A model generated the notes under the pieces. The model was not told where the DNA came from. It was given only the letters and a program-made list of their open reading frames with translations, and did no database searches. This document shows positions 23,084 through 32,191 of a stretch of 34,409 nucleotides of DNA, in pieces. The stretch covers positions 1-34,409 of the forward strand of contig JAFTJI010000123.1 in the NCBI GenBank assembly GCA_017456495.1. Reading direction: 5' to 3'. The position numbers and the translations under genes are program-made. Each line of letters opens with the position of its first letter. Within the stretch, counting starts at the first letter, position 1. The stretch comes from Lentisphaeria bacterium. GTDB taxonomy: Bacteria > Verrucomicrobiota > Lentisphaeria > Victivallales > UBA1829.

Positions 23084-24595
23084 ATGAATCTCAGAAAATG
23101 TATTATGACCGGGCTTCTCGCCGTTCTCGTTTGCAGCGCAGAAGTGTTTGCTGGAATTGAAGAAATCAGAAAAAATGCAGAGAAAGGGTATGCCCACTCT
23201 CAATTTCAGCTGGGCTGGATTTATTATGTTGGAAATAAGGATGTCAAACAGGATTATAAAGAAGCGGTAAAATGGTTTCGTCTTGCTGCCAATCAGGGCG
23301 ATTGGGCAGCTTGCAGTCAGTTAGCCATTTGCTATGACTTGGGAAAAGGCGTTAAACAGAATCCTGCAGAGGCCTTTAAGTGGTATCGGATCGCAGCTCT
23401 TCAAGGAGATCTCCGTTCTATGAAGATGCTTGGATACTTTTATGCAGTCGGACGGGGTGTCGAACAAGATTATCAGGAATCCGCAGAATGGGTTATGAAA
23501 GCCGTAAAAAAAGGAGATAAGTCTTCAAAATTCATGTTGGGACTTTATTATCTCAACGGGACGGGAGTTCCTCAGGATTTCCGGAAAGCACGGGAACTGG
23601 TCCGGGCGGCGGCAGATGCAAACGATCCAATGGCTCAATCCTCACTTGGAAAAATCTATGAAGACGGCATGGGCGTCAAACAGGATTACAAAGAAGCGGC
23701 AAAATGGTACCGGAAAGCTGCCGCACGGAATGATGTTTATGCCGCTTTTGCATTGGGACGGTTCTCTCTGTACGGAAAGGGAATGCCCCGGAACCTCGCG
23801 GCGGCAGAGCGTTATTTCAAACAGACTTTTACGATCAGTCTGGAGCAAACGATGCGGGGAAACCACTTCGCGCAATGCCAGCTCGGCTATTGTTATCAAT
23901 TCGGGATCGGCACAAAGAAAAATCTTCCGGAAGCGGTCAAATGGTATGCCAGAGCAGCTGCACAGGGAAACCGCGGAGCAAACGCTTATCTCGGGTTCTG
24001 TTATCTGACAGGAAAAGGCGTTCCCAAAAGCAGACGTGAAGCGGAAAAATATTTCCGGGAAATCTTTGAAAGGGACAAACAGGATGCTGTTCACGGGAAC
24101 CCGGTGGCAATGTATTACCTCGGAAATTACTATAATACCGGGTTCGGGGGCAAACAGGATTACAAAGAAGCGGTGAAATGGCACCGGAAAGCATATCAGA
24201 AAAAATACACCTCGTCAGCAATCGAATTGGGAATACATTACTTCTACGGCAGAGGCGTTCCTCAAAACTATGCTGAAGCGGAAAAATATTTCCGGGAGGC
24301 GGCAGGACTCGACCGGGCGGTTGCCAAATTTTATATGGGATTGTGCAGTGAAAAGCTGCGGAAAAAGCCCGCTGAAGCCGCCGCATGGTACAAAGCCGCG
24401 GTTCCGGATCTTAAAATTGATGTCGAATACTTTGAAAGCGGCTATTCCTGTTTTGCCCTGGGCTGCTGTTACGAACACGGTCTCGGCGGGGTGAAAAAAG
24501 ATCTGAACAAAGCGATCAGTCTCTACCGGAAAGCGGCGGAATATGAATATATTGATGCTCAAAACGCCCTGAAACGGCTTGGAATAAAGCAATAA
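23084..24595 (+). CDS. Secreted Sel1-repeat (SLR) protein
   Basis: A 503-aa exported protein with a signal peptide (MNLRKCIMTGLLAVLVCSAEVFA). The rest is about eleven Sel1-like TPR units of roughly 36 residues with the consensus A-x-LGxxYxxGxGVxQDYxEAxKWYRKAAxxG. Two units carry inserts (after YFKQTF and YFREIF), where the spacing grows. SLR proteins are solenoid scaffolds for protein-protein contacts in the envelope or in signalling; the partner is unknown. The start at 23084 has TTGGAG upstream and gives a clean signal peptide; longer frames run back into the MITE. The predicted leader of about 150 nt consists mostly of the MITE. Confidence 0.88.
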   Translation: MNLRKCIMTGLLAVLVCSAEVFAGIEEIRKNAEKGYAHSQFQLGWIYYVGNKDVKQDYKEAVKWFRLAANQGDWAACSQLAICYDLGKGVKQNPAEAFKWYRIAALQGDLRSMKMLGYFYAVGRGVEQDYQESAEWVMKAVKKGDKSSKFMLGLYYLNGTGVPQDFRKARELVRAAADANDPMAQSSLGKIYEDGMGVKQDYKEAAKWYRKAAARNDVYAAFALGRFSLYGKGMPRNLAAAERYFKQTFTISLEQTMRGNHFAQCQLGYCYQFGIGTKKNLPEAVKWYARAAAQGNRGANAYLGFCYLTGKGVPKSRREAEKYFREIFERDKQDAVHGNPVAMYYLGNYYNTGFGGKQDYKEAVKWHRKAYQKKYTSSAIELGIHYFYGRGVPQNYAEAEKYFREAAGLDRAVAKFYMGLCSEKLRKKPAEAAAWYKAAVPDLKIDVEYFESGYSCFALGCCYEHGLGGVKKDLNKAISLYRKAAEYEYIDAQNALKRLGIKQ

Positions 24596-24605
24596 GATGA
24601 GAACG

Positions 24606-24633
24606 GGAAGAAGGAGAAAAATCACCTTCTTCC
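24606..24633. terminator. Hairpin between converging genes
   Basis: GGAAGAAGG (24606-24614) pairs with CCTTCTTCC (24625-24633) across a 10-nt loop between the Sel1 gene and the converging secreted-protein gene. T-rich sequence follows only further on, so efficiency is uncertain. Confidence 0.5.
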
Positions 24634-24646
24634 GCTATTCTGCTTT

Positions 24647-26758
24647 TTACTTTTTCCTGTCCGGGAACGCCTCTTTCATCAGCCGTTTAACATCATCAAG
24701 AGACTTGATCGGATCAATGCGGTGAATCTCTTTCCGCAGGGGAATATCATCATAGGGGAACCAACGGTAATCGTCGGCTTTTTTCCCGAGTTTTGTTTTG
24801 CGCGACTGATTAACCAGACGTTTATAGAAGATATCAGCCTCTCTCGGGGATCTCTGACGGAAGATTTCACCGCCGAAAAGGTTGATCAATCCGAGCAGTT
24901 CCGGATCCTGCGCAACATTTCCGGCTTCGATCGCCAGATCCGCCGCCAGATAACGGTAGTGCCAACGCTGATATGCAGGAACGGTCAGATAGTTTTTGAC
25001 CGCATTGAAACCGGGTTTCCATTCCTCAAAGGAATTATGCTCCTTGCAGAAACTCCATGCGCCGAGGAATCTGTCATACCTGCAGGATCTGCAAGTCCAT
25101 GACAAACGGATATTTTTGTTTGAATAATTTCCTCTGTATCTGAAGTTATCGGGATTTGTTTCAGTTCCGCAGAGTTCCATACCTTTGTACCGCAGGATCT
25201 TTGCGGCATTGTAAAGGGCGATCCCGCGTTCGTTTCGATCTCTCTTCGGGTCTCTTCCGACTGCAAGAAATTTCAGATATTGCTCCAGATATCCTTTATA
25301 TTCGTCCGGCATATATTTTCTTGCGATATCGAACCGTCCCTCCCGGAAAGCGCGGCGGGCGGTCAGATGTTTCATCATCTTCACCATCTGCGGCTTGATG
25401 GAATTTTCATCTTTGATATTTGCATCGCCGCTGATTGATTCTGTGAACGCAATCACCTGATCCAGAGAGAGAAAGCGTTCTGCAATGTAGGGCAGGTCGG
25501 CTTCGCCCTGTCCGGATTCATAGAAGAATCTTGCAGCCTCCATGAAATCCCGTTTCAAAACCATGGTATAACCGAGAGTCCCGTAGATTTCATTTTCCCA
25601 CTTTCCGGATCCTTCAAAAGAATAAGCGTTATTGCTCCCGCGGCGGATCAGCTTTCGGTTGGTTCGGGACGTGATTTTTTCAGCCATTTTCAGCCATTGA
25701 CGCAGCTTTTCTGCAGCAAGATCCACGCTCCCGTAATACCGGGCAAGTTCGGCTTCCACATACAGAGAAAGAAGTGTCGGTTTTTCCAGCATGGAAAGAA
25801 AATTTTCTGCGCCTTTGATATTGCCCCTGTTATAATCACGGAACGCAAGAATATCAATGCACCGGAATTTATAAGAGCTGCCTCTGGCGAGCAGTTTCGA
25901 AAGATCTTTCTCAAAAATCACCAGAATTTCCCGGCAGACCGGATCTTCCAGGAGCAGCTGATATTCCTGATCGCTGAGTTTGCAGAAAATGTTTTCCAGA
26001 CAGCTGAATTTCTTGTTGTAGTATCTCAGAAATTTAACCATATTATGATTCATTGCACCGCGCTGAGCCTCGACGGCAGCCCGAATCACTTTCACAGGAT
26101 CCGTTCCGTATCTCAACTCCTGCTTGTAAGAACCCCAGCCCAAACCAAGAGTATCTGCAAAACCGGCATCAATGGCTTTCCGGACTTTTACTGCATGGGC
26201 GTGAATGTTGGCTTTATCAAGATTTCCTTTCAGATAAAGGACCCAGGTTGTCCGGAAGTGGCGGCGTTCCGGGGGAAGGGCAAGAAGTTTTTCCCAGCTG
26301 ACAGCTTTTTTCGGCGGAGAATCCAGTTCTTCCCTGCCTAAATGATAAAGACGGAACTCTTCCAGTTCCGGGGGGATCGCAGGAAAATCTTTCTTCGCAG
26401 AGACTTCTCTGTAACTGAACTTATCGCAAAAAGAGAGATAAGCCTCAAGCAGTTTTTTCTGTTCTGCCTCCGGCATTCCCGGACAATATTTTTTCAGTGC
26501 GGCAGCAAAATCTTTTGCCTCCGCGGCAGGTGTTTCCAGACCATCTTTATAAACCGGAGTATTACGGAACAGATCTCCGGAACCTTCAATAAAATAGTTC
26601 AAGGCATGATCGACTTCCAGCACCGGATAATAAGCATTTCCCTGATTTAAAATGTAGTTCGGCTGCATCAGGGGGGCACATGCCTGTACCGGGGCGGGAC
26701 TCAGAACAGATGCTGTCAGGATAACAGCCGGACACAGAATTGAACTGATTCTTTTCAT
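24647..26758 (-). CDS. Large secreted protein of unknown function
   Basis: A 703-aa protein with a signal peptide (MKRISSILCPAVILTASVLS, cut probably after PAPVQA). The mature N-terminus starts CAPLMQPNYILNQGNAYYPV. The rest is largely helical with TPR-like stretches (for example AAEKLRQWLKMAEKI and FMEAARFFYESGQGE). No catalytic motif is recognised. A CRSCRYDRF segment lies in the later part. AAGAGG lies upstream of the ATG, only 9 bases after the stop of the DUF3142 gene, so the two form an operon and may act together in the envelope, perhaps on polysaccharide. Confidence 0.75.
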   Translation of the reverse strand: MKRISSILCPAVILTASVLSPAPVQACAPLMQPNYILNQGNAYYPVLEVDHALNYFIEGSGDLFRNTPVYKDGLETPAAEAKDFAAALKKYCPGMPEAEQKKLLEAYLSFCDKFSYREVSAKKDFPAIPPELEEFRLYHLGREELDSPPKKAVSWEKLLALPPERRHFRTTWVLYLKGNLDKANIHAHAVKVRKAIDAGFADTLGLGWGSYKQELRYGTDPVKVIRAAVEAQRGAMNHNMVKFLRYYNKKFSCLENIFCKLSDQEYQLLLEDPVCREILVIFEKDLSKLLARGSSYKFRCIDILAFRDYNRGNIKGAENFLSMLEKPTLLSLYVEAELARYYGSVDLAAEKLRQWLKMAEKITSRTNRKLIRRGSNNAYSFEGSGKWENEIYGTLGYTMVLKRDFMEAARFFYESGQGEADLPYIAERFLSLDQVIAFTESISGDANIKDENSIKPQMVKMMKHLTARRAFREGRFDIARKYMPDEYKGYLEQYLKFLAVGRDPKRDRNERGIALYNAAKILRYKGMELCGTETNPDNFRYRGNYSNKNIRLSWTCRSCRYDRFLGAWSFCKEHNSFEEWKPGFNAVKNYLTVPAYQRWHYRYLAADLAIEAGNVAQDPELLGLINLFGGEIFRQRSPREADIFYKRLVNQSRKTKLGKKADDYRWFPYDDIPLRKEIHRIDPIKSLDDVKRLMKEAFPDRKK

Positions 26759-26767
26759 TGTAACCTC

Positions 26768-27871
26768 TTATTTTTGAATTGTAACTTTGATTGCTTTCTG
26801 CGGGTCTTCTGAACGGATCCAGAAGTAAGGCTTGCTCTCACTTGAAGGCGGCAGCCGTAACGTCAAACATTTCCGGTCAAACGAAAACCGGGCATTATTG
26901 AACGTGCCAAGATTCAAACAGGAAATTTTTGTTTCCCAATGGCAGTTCAGCGTGACTGTTTTGGAAAAACAGCCATTGTTGCGAACGCGAAAATGCCATA
27001 CTCCATTTGCCTGCCGCTCCCAGTAAAATTCCAGTGACGGAGCGTATTTTCCCTCCCGGCAGATTTTCAATGCTGTTTGCAAATCCAGCGATTCCCCATC
27101 CCCGGAGATTCCCAGACGGAATGCAATCACCTCCGGACTGGCTGCCGCCAATTCTCCGACAATATTCATATCCGGTTCGACATGTTTTCCGCCCCGGACC
27201 GTGTGGCAATAGAACGGAAGCGCAGTTTTGAACGGATGTCTTAACGCCTTTGCTCTTGCCAGTGCCTGAAAAGCTGTTGCTTTGTCAAGAATAAACCAGC
27301 GTTTTCCGTCATTCGTCAGCGCATGAACCTGCAGTACATAATAGTCACAAACCTTTGCCAGAGCCCGGAACTCTCCGGTATGTTTCAAATGACATGGAAG
27401 AACCGTTGCGGAAAGTTTTACTCCCGGCAGCCGGCGGCGCAATTCAACCATCAGCTGACGGTAATACGAAATCCTGGATTCCGGCGCATCAAGGTCGATT
27501 TGAAACTCTTTTGCCGCTTTCCACGGAAGATAAAACCTGACAAGTTCCCCGGCAAGTTTTGCAGGAGATTTTTTCATATGACGGATATGGATCCTGACAA
27601 CCGGAACCGCCCGGGAAAGATCAACATATTTTTCCGGAGCAAATGCAAAAGTTTTTCCATCGTTTTCCATTTCGCCAGCCAGAAAATAAAGTTTTCCGGA
27701 ACCGGACCGGTAATAATTCCGGACAGCGTTTTCCACATTTGTTCCATGTTCTCTCTGCCACACATAAAAATCCGGCTCAACTCCTTGCAGAATGAGCGGG
27801 ATCATCAGAAACAATATGACAAAAAACGGCACAGCAAGCCCCCGGTTAACATTTTTTTGTTCTGTTCCCAA
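26768..27871 (-). CDS. DUF3142 domain protein, glycoside-hydrolase-like
   Basis: A membrane-anchored or secreted protein. After a hydrophobic segment (about residues 12-30) the DUF3142 pattern begins: DFYVWQREHG, LYFLAGEME, VPVVRIHIRHM, QIDLDAPESRISYYRQLMVELRRRLPGVKLSATVLPC. It ends in a beta-rich domain. The domain is predicted to be a TIM barrel related to glycoside hydrolases; no activity has been recognised here. No ATG fits. The TTG at 27871, with AGGAAAGG 9 bases upstream, is chosen, giving 367 aa; a TTG at 27892 is the longer alternative. Cotranscribed with the 703-aa secreted protein. Confidence 0.8.
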   Translation of the reverse strand: MGTEQKNVNRGLAVPFFVILFLMIPLILQGVEPDFYVWQREHGTNVENAVRNYYRSGSGKLYFLAGEMENDGKTFAFAPEKYVDLSRAVPVVRIHIRHMKKSPAKLAGELVRFYLPWKAAKEFQIDLDAPESRISYYRQLMVELRRRLPGVKLSATVLPCHLKHTGEFRALAKVCDYYVLQVHALTNDGKRWFILDKATAFQALARAKALRHPFKTALPFYCHTVRGGKHVEPDMNIVGELAAASPEVIAFRLGISGDGESLDLQTALKICREGKYAPSLEFYWERQANGVWHFRVRNNGCFSKTVTLNCHWETKISCLNLGTFNNARFSFDRKCLTLRLPPSSESKPYFWIRSEDPQKAIKVTIQK

Positions 27872-27902
27872 GTCACTTAACCTTTCCTGCAAACTTTTTT
27901 GT

Positions 27903-27996
27903 GGGACTGTTGCAAAAAAAGTTTATAAATGAGGCAATTTCAAATTGCAGAAAATTCCTGCATGGAAAACAGCGTTTTTTTTATTTTCTGAGGCAA
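27903..27996. repeat. Decayed repeat sequences: GGGACTGTTGCAAAA end and MITE-like fragment
   Basis: GGGACTGTTGCAAAA (27903-27917) differs at one base from the copies at 1428 and 7414. GAGGCAATTTCAAA (27931-27944) is identical to the left end of the element at 22931, after which similarity fades; GAGGCAAT recurs at 27990. They lie in the 199-bp gap between the DUF3142 gene and the histidine kinase gene, which holds no reading frame of note. Confidence 0.45.
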
Positions 27997-28070
27997 TATA
28001 ATATTATCACAAGAAAATGCAAATGGAAAAAAAGATTTTTTTCGAGTTATTTGCGATATCAAATTTTATT

Positions 28071-29660
28071 TCAAGATTCTTTGGGGATTTTGATCCGGAA
28101 AGAGGTCCCTTCGCCGATTTTACTCTTGCATTCGATCGTCCAGTTATGGGCTTTGACAAATGCCTGAACAAGAGATAATCCGAGTCCGTTGCCGGGATAT
28201 TTCCGGCTGGCATCTCCACGGAAAAATCTGTCAAATACCCGTTCGATATTTGCTTCGGAAATCCCGCATCCGGAATCGGTAACGGTGAGCTCAATATGCT
28301 GTTCCAGAACCTCAAGCGAGAGGGCGACAGACCCCTGCTCTGTAAACTTCAGCGCATTTTCCACCAGATTTGAGATGATCCGCTGGACGCTCATTTTATC
28401 TGCTGTGACCATTACGGAAGAATCCGGCAGAGTCACCTTGAATGTCAACCCTTTCCGTTCTGCTTCCGGCTGCATGATATCACAAAAATCTTCAGAAAGC
28501 TGCCTGAGATCAAGTTCGGATTTTTGCAGAACATCCGGATTTGCGTTGACGCGGCTGATATCGAGGATCGTATTGATCATGGATTTCATGTGCAGACACT
28601 CTTCGGCGACGGATGCGCAGGAGTTTACGACTTTATCCGGCAGAGTTCTGTCCCGGAGCAGCTCTTCCATGGTTCCGGAAATCCGCGTGATAGGGGTCCG
28701 CAAGTCATGGGCGACATTATTGGAAACCATTTTCAGATCTTCCATCAGATTCACTGTTTTTTCGTTCAGATCGTTGAATGTTTCCATAAGTTCCCGGATC
28801 TCCAGATCTTCATTCATCTGCCGTTTACTGATTTTATGATGGTAGTCTCCGGAGGTTGCGATGAGACGCATTTCCGAAGTCATTCTCCGGACCCCGCGGA
28901 TAAAACGTCTTGCAATCAGCCAGCTCACGAAGATCCCCGTACAAGTGACCAGCACAAGGATCCCGAAAAATGTTTCCGCATATTTCGGGTTGATGTCTGA
29001 AATATGGTAGATCCGTTTTCGGATCTCTACGATCTTATTATCCGGCAGCGTTCTGCGGTAGGATTGAAACTCCGCCCCGTTGGTATGTTCAATCGCAGAG
29101 GGTGCCCGGGACAGTTTTTTTGAACTCAGGTAAATGGTTCCATCCGGATTTTTGATTTCAACGGAAAGGTTTTCATCGGAATATTCCCCGAGCAGAAGCA
29201 GAAAATAACGGGTCATTGTCCGGCGGTCATTTTTCGGGTTGACCAGTTTTGAGGAAAATCTGCCGTCTTCCAGCTGAATGACTTCATAAATTTTCTGATT
29301 CCGCAAAATATAATATGTATTATACGGTTTGTGTTGGACATCCTCCGGCAGATTCTGTGTTAAGATATAAAGGACGACAGAATCCGGAAATTTCTTCAGA
29401 AGCTGTTCTCTGATCTCTTCCGGGCAGGCATCGCCGGTCTGAATGATATTATTGCTGTTGTATCTGGTTCCCATCACATGGATCATCTCAATATTCCGGG
29501 CAATATTTCCCATATCAGCCTGATCTTCCCGGTTTTTCATATAGACGAGACTTGAAATCGTAATGAAGAAGAGAACCGAGCAGGATACAAAGAAGAGGAT
29601 TGCGAAGGCAAATGCCAGCCGCAGTTTCAGGGAAAATTGAAACAGCTTATTCCAGGACAT
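28071..29660 (-). CDS. Two-component sensor histidine kinase
   Basis: A 529-aa inner-membrane sensor. TM1 spans about 14-40 and TM2 about 230-252, enclosing a ~190-residue periplasmic sensor region of no recognised family. A HAMP segment follows (about 250-305), then HisKA with the phosphorylated His318 in NNVAHDLRTPITRI, the N box NLVENALKF (431-439), G1 DSGCGIS (462-468) and G2 GNGLGLS (490-496). All catalytic motifs are intact. The architecture resembles CusS-type kinases, but no metal ligands are evident, so the signal is unknown. It starts inside the last 14 bases of the response regulator gene. Confidence 0.94.
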   Translation of the reverse strand: MSWNKLFQFSLKLRLAFAFAILFFVSCSVLFFITISSLVYMKNREDQADMGNIARNIEMIHVMGTRYNSNNIIQTGDACPEEIREQLLKKFPDSVVLYILTQNLPEDVQHKPYNTYYILRNQKIYEVIQLEDGRFSSKLVNPKNDRRTMTRYFLLLLGEYSDENLSVEIKNPDGTIYLSSKKLSRAPSAIEHTNGAEFQSYRRTLPDNKIVEIRKRIYHISDINPKYAETFFGILVLVTCTGIFVSWLIARRFIRGVRRMTSEMRLIATSGDYHHKISKRQMNEDLEIRELMETFNDLNEKTVNLMEDLKMVSNNVAHDLRTPITRISGTMEELLRDRTLPDKVVNSCASVAEECLHMKSMINTILDISRVNANPDVLQKSELDLRQLSEDFCDIMQPEAERKGLTFKVTLPDSSVMVTADKMSVQRIISNLVENALKFTEQGSVALSLEVLEQHIELTVTDSGCGISEANIERVFDRFFRGDASRKYPGNGLGLSLVQAFVKAHNWTIECKSKIGEGTSFRIKIPKES

Positions 29661-30315
29661 AACCGATTCCGCGGACCGTGTGGATCAATTCCCGGTCAAA
29701 TGGCTTGTCGATCTTCTCCCGCAACTTGTAAATACGGGTCTCTACAATCGTCGTTTCAGGATCAAAATTATATTCCCAGACATGTTCGATGATCATGCTG
29801 CGGGTCACGACCTGTCCGGTGTTCCGCATGAGATATTCCAGCAGTTCATATTCCCGGGGCGGGATATCGATTTTCTGTCCGGCACGCTGAACTTTCCGGG
29901 TCAGAAGGTCAATGGTCAAATCGGCAACGGTAAGCGTCGTGGGTTCCGCTTTCATTTCGGCGCGGCGGAACTGCGCCTGAACATTGGCAAGAAGTTCTGC
30001 AATGGAAAACGGCTTTGCAAGATATACATCTCCGCCCGTCTGAAGTCCATGGACCTTATCTTCCAGAGAATCTCTGGCACTCAGGATGATGACCGGACTG
30101 GAACACCCCCGTTTCCGCATGGTTTCAATTACGGTAAAACCGTCAACATAAGGGAGCATGATGTCGATGATCGCAAGGTTGAATTGAGTCTTCTCAATCA
30201 TTTCAATTGCGATTTTTCCATCTGCAGCATAAGAGACTGTATAACCTGCTTCAATCAGTGAGCGTTGAATCAGGTCCGCTGTTTTCTGATCATCCTCTAC
30301 CAATAAAATATTCAT
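29647..30315 (-). CDS. OmpR-family response regulator
   Basis: A 222-aa DNA-binding regulator. The receiver domain (1-120) begins MNILLVEDD with phosphoacceptor Asp51 (AIIDIML) and the conserved Lys in YLAKPF. The winged-helix domain (about 125-220) includes PPREYELLEYLMRN, the ETTIVETRIYKLREKI recognition region and the terminal VRGIGYVLE. The usual GADDY is GGDVY here. The ATG at 30315 is chosen because GAGAGG is close upstream; the ATG one codon earlier is possible, while the frame upstream of it is unlike the family. It overlaps the kinase gene by 14 bases. Confidence 0.94.
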   Translation of the reverse strand: MNILLVEDDQKTADLIQRSLIEAGYTVSYAADGKIAIEMIEKTQFNLAIIDIMLPYVDGFTVIETMRKRGCSSPVIILSARDSLEDKVHGLQTGGDVYLAKPFSIAELLANVQAQFRRAEMKAEPTTLTVADLTIDLLTRKVQRAGQKIDIPPREYELLEYLMRNTGQVVTRSMIIEHVWEYNFDPETTIVETRIYKLREKIDKPFDRELIHTVRGIGYVLE

Positions 30316-30341
30316 CATGCCTCTCTTTGTTGTTTTTTTGT

Positions 30342-30369
30342 AATATATCATCATTTTCTTGATTTTCAA
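30342..30369 (-). promoter_or_regulatory. Promoter of the two-component operon
   Basis: Minus strand TTGAAA (30364-30369), 16-base spacer, TATATT (30342-30347), 27 bases before the start. It lies back to back with the promoter of the glycosyltransferase gene. Confidence 0.6.
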
Positions 30370-30381
30370 TTGTTTTTTTTA

Positions 30382-30410
30382 TTGAAAAATCAACGTTTCT
30401 GTGATATGTT
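30382..30410 (+). promoter_or_regulatory. Promoter of the GT39-like gene
   Basis: TTGAAA (30382-30387), 17-base spacer, TATGTT (30405-30410), 35 bases before the start. The divergent two-component promoter begins 12 bases away, so the regulator could control both. Confidence 0.5.
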
Positions 30411-30444
30411 TCAAAAAAACTGAATTACTGTCGGAAAAAATACT

Positions 30445-32109
30445 ATGGATACAGAGACTCTTCAAAAAAAAATACTTCCTTTGCTGATCATCGGAACAAT
30501 ATTGGCAGGGGTCATTCTCAGATTTAACGGTTTGCTCTTCCGGTCACTGGAATATGATGAAGTATGGACAATCACAAACTATTCCGCAACGCCTTTCTTT
30601 TCCATCTTTTCGGATCTTTCCACTCCGAACAATCATCCTCTCAATACGCTGTTCATTCAATGGACGACAACCGCGTTCGGCACAGAGTTTTTTTCCATCC
30701 GGCTTCCGGTTTTTCTGTTCGGGATCGCAACACTGATCCTGACAACGCTGTTTACCTGGAACGTTACAAAACGGAAAGACTGTACGCTTTTTGCTGCAGT
30801 CTGTATTGCATTCAACGGTTATCTCATCCATTACGCCCAGACCGCCAGGGGATATTCCATTCAGTCCTTTTTTGTTCTCCTGACAGCGGTTTCTCTTTAT
30901 TTTCTCGCGCAAAACAGGAAAAAGGTTCTCCCGGCGATCCTCTTTTTGACCGCCGCCGTCTGCAGCTGTCTGACTATCACGTCCGGTTTGATTTTTGTCT
31001 GTGCCCTCTGCGGCGCATTTATTGCCGTCCGTCTCAGAAAAGAAAAATTTCTCACGCTCTGCAAAGAAAATATTGCCTTTATCCTCCCGGCACTGGCGTT
31101 TTGTCTCTTCGCCGGGTTATGGTACGGAATGAATTATAAAGCGATTTCTGCGGGGCAATCGTTCGGGACGTCGGTCATCCATCCGCTGGCTTTCCTGAAA
31201 TTTTCCGGTGAAATGCTGTATAAACTGGTTCTTTTCCCGTTTGTGATCATCCACATTGCCGTTCTGTTTCTGAAAGGACACCCGCAGAAAAAGATTTCTC
31301 TCTTCGCCTTGATTTTCATGGGGCTTGTTTTTCTGACGGCTCTTGTGACAAAAGCCGGATTTGACCGGGTTTATCTTCCGATGTACACGGTAGCCGCCAT
31401 CACTTCTGCAATGGTGATCCCGGGGATCTTCGGTCACTTCAAAAAAGAAAAATTTACCCTGCCGGGTCTGATCCTTCTGGCTGTTCTTCTTGCTCTTCCC
31501 ATGGATCTGACAAGAAAAAGTCAGGCAAAACCGGATTATATCCCCCTGATGCAGGAGATCATCAAGGACGTCGGACCGGAATGTTTCGTCAACTTCGCCG
31601 TTCATGATTCCTATCCGCTGCTGTACAATTATCCGGATTCTGCCAAAGATTATCTGCAGCGGCTTGCACACAGACCGGGGCTGCATGGGTTCCTGCAGGT
31701 CAATTGCCCGGAAGGGATCGCGGTTTATGACGTCAAAAGCGGACATCAAACCATCTTGAAACCAGCCGGCAGTCCGGTCAGACGGTTGGAGTCTTCCGAC
31801 GGTACCCCCATGGATCTTTACGGTTTATCACCGCTGACATTGAATGATGATCCCAAAGGAAAGATGCTGCTGGTCACAATGACACCGCATCCGCGGGAGA
31901 TGTTCCTGTATTTCTTTCAGCCAATGGCAACTTCCGAGCCGTGGCACATGGCAAACCTGTTCCTGACAAGCAGACTTTATACCCCGGACAGAAAATTTGA
32001 ACTCAAGAGCGGAGCCTATATCTGTCCGGCGGCAACTCATGATGCGGCTTACTATCTGAACATCACCAGGCAAACCGGAATAAATTGGAGATTTTACATT
32101 CTAAAGTAA
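30445..32109 (+). CDS. GT39-like integral membrane glycosyltransferase
   Basis: A 554-aa polytopic protein with about nine to ten hydrophobic helices in the first 360 residues and a ~190-residue soluble C-terminal domain. The first extracytoplasmic loop has RSLEYDEVWT (Asp38/Glu39), the acidic motif of PMT/ArnT (GT39, GT-C fold) enzymes that use polyprenyl-phosphate sugars, and a NNHPLNTL segment as in that family. Acceptor and sugar are unknown; envelope glycan or protein glycosylation is likely. The start at 30445 lacks a strong ribosome site. It stands alone, divergent from the two-component operon. Confidence 0.8.
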   Translation: MDTETLQKKILPLLIIGTILAGVILRFNGLLFRSLEYDEVWTITNYSATPFFSIFSDLSTPNNHPLNTLFIQWTTTAFGTEFFSIRLPVFLFGIATLILTTLFTWNVTKRKDCTLFAAVCIAFNGYLIHYAQTARGYSIQSFFVLLTAVSLYFLAQNRKKVLPAILFLTAAVCSCLTITSGLIFVCALCGAFIAVRLRKEKFLTLCKENIAFILPALAFCLFAGLWYGMNYKAISAGQSFGTSVIHPLAFLKFSGEMLYKLVLFPFVIIHIAVLFLKGHPQKKISLFALIFMGLVFLTALVTKAGFDRVYLPMYTVAAITSAMVIPGIFGHFKKEKFTLPGLILLAVLLALPMDLTRKSQAKPDYIPLMQEIIKDVGPECFVNFAVHDSYPLLYNYPDSAKDYLQRLAHRPGLHGFLQVNCPEGIAVYDVKSGHQTILKPAGSPVRRLESSDGTPMDLYGLSPLTLNDDPKGKMLLVTMTPHPREMFLYFFQPMATSEPWHMANLFLTSRLYTPDRKFELKSGAYICPAATHDAAYYLNITRQTGINWRFYILK

Positions 32110-32114
32110 GAAAA

Positions 32115-32148
32115 ATTGCTTGACATGAAGCAATACCATGGGTATATT
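32115..32148 (+). promoter_or_regulatory. Near-consensus promoter with palindrome over the -35
   Basis: TTGACA (32120-32125), 17-base spacer, TATATT (32143-32148), 43 bases before the start at 32192. The dyad ATTGCTT (32115-32121) and AAGCAAT (32128-32134) is centred on the -35 box, a likely operator for a repressor. Confidence 0.7.
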
Positions 32149-32191
32149 ACCCCCGAAAGTACAAAACTTTTTACCTGAAAGGATTGAAAAA

